62,000 nt of DNA from Lingula anatina (taxonomy: Eukaryota; Brachiopoda; Lingulata; Lingulida; Lingulidae): positions 1-62,000 of the forward strand of contig NW_019775480.1 in the NCBI RefSeq assembly GCF_001039355.2. The letters are read 5' to 3'. Made by a program: the position numbers and the translations under genes. Shown piece by piece: positions 51,901-60,100 of this stretch. The notes under the pieces are model-generated. The model was not told the DNA's origin. It ran no database searches and saw only the letters and a program-made list of their open reading frames with translations. Numbering within the stretch: the first letter of the stretch is position 1; the number at the start of each line of letters is the position of its first letter.

Positions 51901-54660
51901 TCGTCTCTCTGATCCTCTAGTTTTTAAATAATTTTTCTGTAAATATTAACAATATCCATACACAAATTTGTATGTGAAGCTTGGAAGGGATGCGAGTATA
52001 GTAAATTGTAAGAAAGATTTTGGGGTTGTATCATATCTAAGTACTAGTAACACATAAATCTGGACATACAGTCTGAGAAATTTACTCCAAATTAGTATAC
52101 CAGAACTGTCTTCTTTACACAGGAAACATGACATTGTGGACAGTTCATGCTACTTGTTATTGTAAACATCTAATAATGTGTTATTAATTTTTTTAGGCTA
52201 GATAAGACTCTTGGACCAAGCCCTTATCAAAACCCCAACAGAGGAAACACACGGGTAAGCCTTGAAATTTGTCACATACATGTACACCTTCATTTTAACA
52301 GATTTCAAATTCATCTAAAAGTGGATAACATGTCATATTTTTTGGTTGTGTTTGTTTTAATTAAATTTTTATTATAATCCAAATTGTCCGCCAATCTTTC
52401 TATCTTTCTCTATTCGGATTATAAGAAGAATTGAAAGATTGACAGGACAAGTCTGTACATTAGTGTTCATCGTGACTGGCACAAGTATTAAATACTTCAC
52501 AAAGTCATTTTTGGTTCACAGAACTCTGTAACAGCTGACTTAGGCACCGTTCACATGTAAAATCTATATTCTAAAAATCCATTGGTGGTATCTAGTGATC
52601 ACGGTCTGTGCCCCGAATTCCCCACGGCGTAATTAACTAGCAGAGCAAGCGAGTTACTTCCAAAGCTGTAATTAATTCTTGCCTGTGCTCGGAGGAGATT
52701 CTGACACCTTGACGCATGCGCAGTACTAAGTTAGAGAGAAAGAAATGGCAGTTGCGGTTGCTTTGAAAAATGTGTTTGTCGATTTTGAGCAACAACAAGA
52801 CGAAGAAGATGAGGTCCATATACACACGACAGATATGAGTGCAATCTGATAAACTCCACAGTTTAGAAATACTGCTGTGCATGCATCAAGGGATTTCACA
52901 AATGGGCATTCAGTTATCTGCATTTCGTGGTAGCATAAAGGGCATGTGATATATTTGAAATTGAATAAGCTGGCTTGTGTGGACCTTGAATCATAGGCTT
53001 AATCAATTTCAACTTCCAAACATAGGTTGCCTTAAATTGAACATTTTTGGAAGTAGGAATTAGCCCAGTAAAATAGGATAAAACAATTATATCTAAATAT
53101 CACTGATTACAGTCCTAGACCCATGAATTTTAGGTCAGACCTGTGATGTTATCACCAAACATAATATTGAGTCAATGACAAGTGACATTTTTGTCATCAG
53201 AGAAAATATGAAAATATTCAATCAGATGACAACAATTTAAATTTTATTGCAAACCTCAGAAAAGTGCTGCATCTTGTTCAATTTCACTTTCTTGAGGTCT
53301 ATAAAACCACATATTAACCTCAGCCGGAGTCTATAATTGTATATTATTTGTACCGCCAGCGTAGGCGCTGGCGGTACACATGGTTTTAGTCCTGTCCGGA
53401 TCGTTCTGCTGGCTCTGCTGCCATGTTACCGTTACCCCTTCTCCTCCTAGACTACAAGGGCCTGCATACCCATCTCTTGGATTTAGGCCACCTATAATCT
53501 CAACTTGCTCCACATAAAATTTGGGCTTCGTCGGTGCTGGGGTCTAGCAATGCACCCTTGTCCAAAATTGGCAAATTTAAATGCTATTTATCTACCATAC
53601 CGAAGGAATTATGGGAAAAATTTCTGTAGACGGCTGACCGGATCCATATGTGGAGATTTCAAATATGCTTTTGGATTTGACCTTTATTTCAAGGTCAAAC
53701 GGGCCAAAATTTTCAAAAAAAAACGAAATTTTTTACGAAAAAAAAATTATTTGCGCTAATATTCAGAAACTACACAGAATTCAGAAACTATTGCAATTGA
53801 TCATTATATCTCAAAAACTGGAAAAAAAAAAACGCCCACAGTTACTATTGAACTTGAATAGGAAGTCATATACTGGCAATCTGTGACCCTGAAATTGACC
53901 TTTGACATAATTTTCTTTCCCTTATATCTCAAAAACTGGCAGAGATACACCCAAAATTACTGTTGAACTTGAACAGGAAGTCATACACTGGTTATGTAAC
54001 TGTGACCTTGAAATTGACCTTTGACCTACTTTTCAAGATGAACTGCACTTTGCATGTTTTCTGGCTTTTAAATCTCCAAAATTGGCAAAGAAATGCCCAT
54101 GGTTACTATTGAACTTGAATAGGAAGTTGTACACTGTGACATTGAAATTGACCTTTGACCTACTTTTTCACCATGAACTGAACTTTGTGTGTTTTCTTGC
54201 CCCTCATATCTTTAAAACTAGCTGAGATATGCCCAGTGTTGTTCCTAGGATTTCTCTTTTGTCAGCATATATGCATCACTGACAACACATTTCAAGAAAA
54301 ACCTATAGCCCTATTTTCTAGAAAATCACAGAAGTGATCAATGTTAGGAAAATACAGGTTTTTTTTGCATATTTTGAGAACTTGTTGATTGTATTTTATA
54401 GAGCTTGACAAGCACAAGACTGGTGGTGGTGTCCCTTTTTTTGGGGGGGGGGGTTAATACGAATGCACTTTCTCTAGCTAGTGGTACAATATCCGGAGGC
54501 GGTATCACCTCTCTGATCCTCTAGTTATTTGTTGTTTTGATTCCAGCTTTTAGAGGTCTCAAATAGTGCCAAGATGACTAAGATGTCTGCAGAAATGCAG
54601 GAGCTGAGGCAAGAGATCGCAAAGGCATACCCAGAGAATACAAGAATAGAATTCCAATAA
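48907..54660 (+). CDS. Small single-pass membrane protein, 107 residues, four coding exons
   Basis: Join of 48907-48969, 50793-50881, 52197-52254 and 54547-54660. The frame is continuous through all three junctions and every junction has GT/AG signals. The product has a basic N-terminus (about 1-20, with RYVWKSLMTARKNHK), one hydrophobic helix (about 22-46, Ala/Val/Gly-rich), then PDVK, LGPSPYQNP and a charged, probably helical C-terminus with MSAEMQELRQEI. A basic start, a single helix and small size suit a mitochondrial inner-membrane subunit or assembly factor. The helix followed by PDV and a basic residue faintly recalls the NDUFA4/NMES1/B12D family, but this is weak and I do not assign it. 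The start ATG has a strong context (A at -3, G at +4). The gene is divergent from CELF and convergent with the hinderin gene. I am fairly sure it is a real gene and unsure of its family. Confidence 0.82.
49604..50030. repeat. Tandem repeat of about 170-190 bp, two full copies and one partial (intron of the small gene)
   Basis: Copies near 49604, 49773 and 49961 each begin TG(T/C)GTGGTG(T/C)CAT and contain GATATTGAGAGTAAA or CACATTGAGCGTAAA, ATCCCCAAATT, ATTAGCCGGTAA, CAGTGTTGATGTC and TTTGTGTCACAAATGC. The third copy is cut short by an A-run, then resumes in part. Confidence 0.85.
50793..50881 (+). CDS. Small membrane protein, coding exon 2 (membrane helix)
   Basis: Exon of 89 bp between ATTCCAG| and GTGAA|GTGAGT. 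It encodes AFIVAVLCGVAGGLSAVFSA, YALSAFPDV and two bases of a Lys codon. It is the whole hydrophobic segment plus the PDV(K) motif that follows. Small residues (Gly, Ala, Ser) in the helix suggest tight packing against partners. Confidence 0.85.
51001..51920 (+). mobile_element. Dispersed element N, copy A (intron 2 of the small gene)
   Basis: 920 bp alignable by eye with copy B (53351-54524) over both ends. Shared blocks include CATGGTTTTAGTCC, GACTACAAGGGCCTG, CATCTCTTGGATTTAGG, AGCAATGCACCCTTGTC, GGAATTATGGGAAAA, AAGGTCAAACGGGC and the end CTCTCTGATCCTCTAG. It starts with a degenerate hairpin and carries one DR1 site, TGACCTTTGACCT, at 51345-51357. It has no coding capacity and no clear target duplication. 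Confidence 0.85.
52197..52254 (+). CDS. Small membrane protein, coding exon 3
   Basis: Exon of 58 bp between TTTTTAG| and ACGG|GTAAGC. It completes Lys and encodes LDKTLGPSPYQNPNRGNTR. The Pro/Asn-rich LGPSPYQNPNRG string is the most distinctive part of the protein for a database search. Confidence 0.82.
53351..54524 (+). mobile_element. Dispersed element N, copy B (intron 3 of the small gene), with 8-bp flanking duplication
   Basis: 1174 bp. The left end is a perfect hairpin, GTACCGCCAGCG and CGCTGGCGGTAC separated by TAGG (53349-53376). The right end is GATCCTCTAG. TTATTTGT flanks it on both sides (53343-53350, 54525-54532), so ACCGCC...CTAG is the likely unit. The middle has about four tandem 135-bp units, with DR1 sites at 54015-54027 and 54149-54161 and a degenerate one at 53896. 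The right subterminal part has an inverted TACCGCC. Confidence 0.85.
54547..54660 (+). CDS. Small membrane protein, last coding exon
   Basis: Starts after TTCCAG| and ends with TAA at 54658-54660. It encodes LLEVSNSAKMTKMSAEMQEL, RQEIAKAYPENTRIEFQ and the stop. The segment is charged and has heptad-like spacing, so it may be a short amphipathic helix. The first AATAAA found downstream is at 55925-55930; ATTAAA-like sites occur earlier. Confidence 0.83.
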   Translation, partial: LLEVSNSAKMTKMSAEMQELRQEIAKAYPENTRIEFQ

Positions 54661-55270
54661 TACATGTAGAATTTACTTGCATGCATTAACATCTACTATC
54701 CTGACCACGGAAATATGAGATTTTTTTACAACTTGCTGCAGAGCACAGGACTTGGAAATCTCTATCTTGAAATGTTGGTGCACTTCATGGACTGAGGAAC
54801 TCATGATAATTGCTAATATATATTTCTTGATATTAAAGATTTTTTGGAGCCAATTCAAAATACCCTAGAAGTAATAAGAGAAAATAATGTAACTAGTAGA
54901 GACAACATTAAAGACTAGCCAGGTTGTAATATAATTATTGTGATTAATTGGTTGTAATATAAATACAGTAACAATAGTGAAAAAAAAACTTAACATTTAT
55001 TCATCACAGGTTTGTACACATTTCTGGAAAATTTGCATTAGCATTCAGTCGAATGAACATGTTATATTACGTAAACCTATTTCAGTTACTATTGCTACTG
55101 ACTACATGCATTTTGTTTGTTCTGAAGTGTTTCACATTTCATATGTTAAGCAATGCATGTTACATACCACGTGATACAGATCAAGTTATCTAGTTCTATC
55201 AATCTTGCACCTCAGATTTCATATCTCAGCTCTTTGCATCATTAATGGGATAACAACTATTCAATTTGGC

Positions 55271-55297
<27 letters not shown>
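55271..55297. repeat. A homopolymer (27 A)
   Basis: Uninterrupted A-run abutting the left end of dispersed repeat D copy 2. Confidence 0.97.
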
Positions 55298-55301
<4 letters not shown>

Positions 55302-55594
55302 TTTCCTGGGGTAAACAATTTTCCTATGCTTACCAATGGTTAATGAATGATCAATCTGAACTGACATTCAAAGTAAGTCCCTGTTTTTTTCCCTAAGTTT
55401 TTTTAATAATCTCTTAAGAGATTATTAAAAACTGAACCATCTATGGAGGTCACGTGGTCTAATGGCAGGCAAATTTTAGAATAATTACGAGTTTTTACTT
55501 TTTGGTGGTAACATAGAATTTATTATATTTCTATAAGTTGTTTACAATGTATTAATTGTGAAATATGGACCTCATATGAAGAGTTGTTACCCCT
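55297..55594. repeat. Dispersed repeat D, copy 2, with a 32-bp perfect palindrome
   Basis: Similar to 37060-37352 over its whole length. In this copy the central ATCTCTT-AAGAGAT segment is a perfect palindrome of 32 bp (55400-55431). In copy 1 the same place is only partly palindromic. It has no coding capacity. Confidence 0.8.
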
Positions 55595-55924
55595 TTAAGT
55601 CTGAGTGAAGTTCTTTTTCTTTATGCAGCATTTTCACCTGGTTAACTGCAAAACTGTTAAGATAAAATTTAAGATACTTAAAAGTTGAAAGGTAGAGGTG
55701 ATATTTACATCTTTTAAGTTGTGGTGGTGCTTTTTGGACATGTACAACATTTAATGGATAATGGTCTACTCAAATTACATTTCTATGTTATGTGTACAAG
55801 TAACATAAATAGAAGGGAAGTTATTTCATATTTGTTTTACCTTATTTCTGTGAAATTCGGTGGATGAGGTTTTTAAAATGTAAGTAGTACATTATAATTC
55901 CCTCATCAACAAGCAAACTAATTT

Positions 55925-55930
55925 AATAAA
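55925..55930 (+). terminator. Candidate poly(A) signal for the small membrane-protein gene
   Basis: AATAAA about 1.27 kb after the stop at 54660. It is the first canonical hexamer I noticed on this strand after the gene, but a nearer noncanonical signal is possible. Confidence 0.3.
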
Positions 55931-56989
55931 GCATACTTTCATGGAAAGTAAAGGGGCATTTTGTATCAGTATTGTGTTTTGTAATCAACTTGTGTCAATC
56001 AACATAGTTTGAATAAGCATTCATTCCAATTATTAATTTTCATAAATTGTGAAAATGTCAATATATATCAGAAGCTGAAACTAGCTACAGAATAGTTATA
56101 CAAAAACTTACAACTGTAAAGAAATTCTTAGATTACTTGTCCAGAAGAGTTTTCAAGTAACTTATATGGTTTGCCTATAAAAATGAAAGTCGGTTCTCAA
56201 GTAGCCAAACTATTTGGAAACTAGCAGCAACCACTTAAAGACACATATTAAGTGAGTACATACTAACTTTGACCAAATGGCACCATAAAGTTTCAAACAG
56301 TATAACATTACTTAAAGTATACAGATATATTAAAATTGCCAAAAAATATTTTTTACTATTTCCTTAATATATAATTCAATTATCTAGATACTTTTAGAGC
56401 AAAAATTTCCCTTTTAATTGTATTATTCACCACCCCTTGCACTTCTGCTTTAAAGATCTGCCCCATTTATCCTAAACTAATTCCTTGCCAGGGTATGCTT
56501 TTGAAATTTTTTGTTCATAAGATGAAAGTCCCTAATATAAATGTTCTGCCAAACAAGGACATTACTAGGCCTCCTAACTATTAAAGTTAGAACTGATGAA
56601 GTGGGATGGATAAGTAGGTCAAGTTTACAAATTTTAAATTGTATTCTGGGCATGAAAACTGCAGTCAATGATCCAATATTTGTAAGTATTATACAAAAAC
56701 ACAGAAATGGGCCAACAACTCCACTTTGAAGTGAAAAGCAATGCTGTATTACCATAGTATAACTAGTTTGTTTTGCTTTGACATTGTGGCATAATACTCG
56801 AGTTGTTGTCACAGACAAATAGCTGTGCAGACTAGCCACTCATAGTCCAGGTAATATCATTAGAGTTTGAACAAATAAAGACAAATTTAACTTTTCCACC
56901 TTGTGGAAAACAACACGCTGCTACTTATAGAGGGAAAGCAAAGGTTTCATCATATCAACCACATCAAAAGTATATTAACAGTGTTATAT

Positions 56990-57146
56990 CTATCTCATAA
57001 AGAATACTTCCTCTAGGACCCTAGATTCCTCTTCCTCGGCAGCTTGAACATCATCCTCAAACTCCACAATTCTGTTACCAAGAGGCCTTGGACTGTCTCC
57101 ATTTTCTATAGATTCCACTATGTCTACCACTGACATTGCCTTGGAG
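56990..57146 (-). CDS. KIAA1328: Hinderin last coding exon (conserved acidic C-terminus)
   Basis: After ATTACAG| it encodes SKAMSVVDIVESIENGDSPR and then an acidic tail ending RVLEEVFFMR and TAG (56990-56992). The human protein has LLDLVQSL and ends with EENQILEDIFFI, so the motif (V/L)DxVxSx and the hydrophobic FF end are shared. This is the best evidence for the family assignment. Confidence 0.92.
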
Positions 57147-60100
57147 CTGTAATTGAGATTGACATTTTGTTGATAAAAGTGTATCTGGTTGCTGATGATA
57201 CTTCATTATAAAGGATCCTGTTAAATTTACTACATTTATTGTTAACATTAATTTTGTCATTCTAAAATTAGCACATTATAAAAACTTCTAAAGAGTTAGT
57301 CAACATATTTGATTTAGTGGAATGGCCATGATTACAATACCATTGAAGTCATGACTACAATAGAATACAACTGATACCATGATTATAATCTTATAAACAG
57401 TAATAAACCCATAAGTAAAACAGGTATTTGTTTCCAATAATCCCCTTCAGACTTTTTGTTCATTTTATGGAATTTAGCATTTACAAAAAAAAAACAGGAG
57501 CTTGTCAATGTTACATGGAGCCATCTTACTTTCACTGTGTTCAACACAAACACTAGCAGTAACAACTGAAAGCACACATAATTTACATAGATCTTTATGG
57601 TGTGTAAATGCAAATTTTTGTCTTTTTTGCTCTAGTACATAGAACGCCATCAATAGTTAAAAGGTGTCAACATGCCAGCTTCACAACCAATTTACTTTAC
57701 ATAATTCTCTACCGCTTAACCTCCTTAATGACATTCCTTTTTTAAACTTGTAATATAATACTATACTTCCTAACATAAATTATGATAAAACATAAGGTAA
57801 CAAAGAATTAAAAGAAACCCTTTGTACCTAACAGGGGAAGTCTCTGCAGTTCTCTTCATGGGGCTCGTTTTCTGCCTGTTTAAGTGAAGAGGCAAGTTTC
57901 CCTGCTTGTATGTTTTCACTACAGACCTAAGGGAAGAACAAGTTTTTTTACACCGTACAAAATGGAAAGTTGTGTTGTTGATTTCTTAGAAATATAAGTT
58001 ATAAATAAATTAATAAATTGGAAACAAAGCTTATATTTAGTAAAAGCAAGTAAAATATTTAAAAATAAATACTATGGAAATGATAAAGACCATGGAAATG
58101 ATAGCCAGAATAAAGCTATTTTCGTTCATTAACTATGTACTTAATGAACAAAAAGTGACGAAAATTTATTGGGGCAGTTGATAATCAATTCAGCCCAAAC
58201 TCACCTCTGTGCTGGAGACATGACTTTCATGAAAGAACTTCTCTGAGGGGATGTTGCATTACCAGCAGCCCGCTCAGGAGAGATAGGAGATGTAGCTACA
58301 GATGTCAGATTGGAACCTACAATAGAATTTTATTTGAAGCAATGTTGCATGCCTGTAAACTTGTCACATTTTTCAGCTTATTTCAGGAAAATTGAATCTG
58401 AAAGATAGAAAGTCAAACTGAGCTTTCTTTAAAGAACAAGAACATTTCACAATTTTTTTAAATTGCCTTAAACAGTGAGATTATTAGTGTTCAATGGAAG
58501 GACTGAAAGATACCACATGTCAGCAATGTATACAAACTGGCTATTGCAGATCATACCCACCTCCTTCCTGAAACCTGTCCTCCAGTCTGCTACGAGCCCT
58601 ACTGGACCTCAAAGGTGACGTGTCCACTCCATGATTTTCCAAGAATTCTAGGTTCTTATCAGTATCAGAAATATCTCCTTCCATTTGGTCTGACACAGGT
58701 GATTGAGCTTTGTACTGCCCAGCACCAATTGGGGCCTTCCCTTCAAGATTTGATAGAGGCTGAGGAAACTGTCCTGTTTTTTCAAAGTGCATCAGCCTCT
58801 GCCGCTGCTCCAACTGTCTGTTGTGAAGCTGTTGTTGTTTTTGCTTCAGCTGCCCCTCTTGTTCTGCCAAGATCTGGCGTAGTCTGTTCTGTTCTTGTAT
58901 CAAATTTGCTTTCTGTGCGAGCAGTTCTCGTTTTCTCTGCTCAGGGGTGAGTCCTTTATAATACCTGATAAACCCTTGTTCGTTCAGGTGGTCATGAAAA
59001 TTTGTAGATATTGGAGAGTTGGAGGGTTTTTCAGGGTCCTTGAAACCCTGGTAACCTGCTGCTACAGAAGACTGATCATTTATCTGATCATTGTCCACTG
59101 CTGTAGCAGGAAAAGTGTGTCTAATGGGTCCTATTTGAGACATCTGGTTAGCAGCAAATGTGACCCTGGGCGGCCTAGTTAACTGACCACTGTGGTCAAG
59201 CATAGCTGACAAGTGGGCCCCTGGGGCATCATTTCCATACATAGACCCAGAGCTCACATGTGAAGTGGACGATGAACCTGGTACCAGAGGCTCAAATTCA
59301 CCAGCTGCAGTCCTTGATTTCTGAGACTGTTGGAAGCCATCACTCCTCTGTGTGCTGGACATAATAGGGGCCTGCAGAGGCCCATTACCTCCTCTTACAT
59401 TTCTATTCTCAGGGATATACTCACTGTCTGAATCTAAGCCATGTCTGTTATAGTCGTACCCTGTGCTAGCTTTCCAGTCATACTGATAACCTGGATGCAA
59501 TCTGCCCCCAACACCTCCAACATCAGCAGGAGGCCTTGAGCCAAAGTTCATATCCTGTGGCTGACTTACAGATACATTTGGTTTATCTTCCTGACTAAAC
59601 TGTCTTTCTTGAGCAATTTGTTGGTCTATAAAATGTGTATAAGGGTGTGTTTCGGCTGCCTGCACTTGCTGTAGCCTTCCTGTATAACTGGGCATCTGGT
59701 AGTTAGAGTGCTGCCTGTGGGTAGGTGTGTATCTCTGGACATCAATAACCTGTAACAGCAGTAGGTATATAAAACTGATAGGTCAAAAACCTAGAATAGT
59801 AGCATGCAAAACAAGAAGTGATAGGTCAAATATATCATCTTAAGATACTGTACTTATACATCTCCAAAATATCAAAAAAAAAAAAAAAAAAACAGTTCTG
59901 GGAACTGTGTCAAGAGGAAACAATTATATCTGACCATGACAGACACAGTGATGGCTATATGTCCAGACAAATAGTGACTGTCCATAAAAAGAAAGGACTA
60001 GGTCTTAAATCTCAATAGCCATGTGGTCTAAATGTTCACTTTCCAAAATGATATCTCACCTCATGTGTTCCTCTGCCAGGAGTGCTGACCGGCCCCATAG

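Larger units (their letters stand above)
54661..56989. other. Convergent 3' space between the small gene and hinderin
   Basis: No gene was recognised. It includes an A-run (55271-55297), dispersed repeat D copy 2 (55297-55594) and AATAAA at 55925-55930, a candidate poly(A) signal of the plus-strand gene. No AATAAA was seen on the minus strand close to the hinderin stop; an ATTAAA variant is the reverse of 56413-56418. Confidence 0.6.

Noticed and set aside
58615-59182. Plus-strand frames over 58615-59182
   Set aside because: They are shadows of hinderin exon 6 on the opposite strand.
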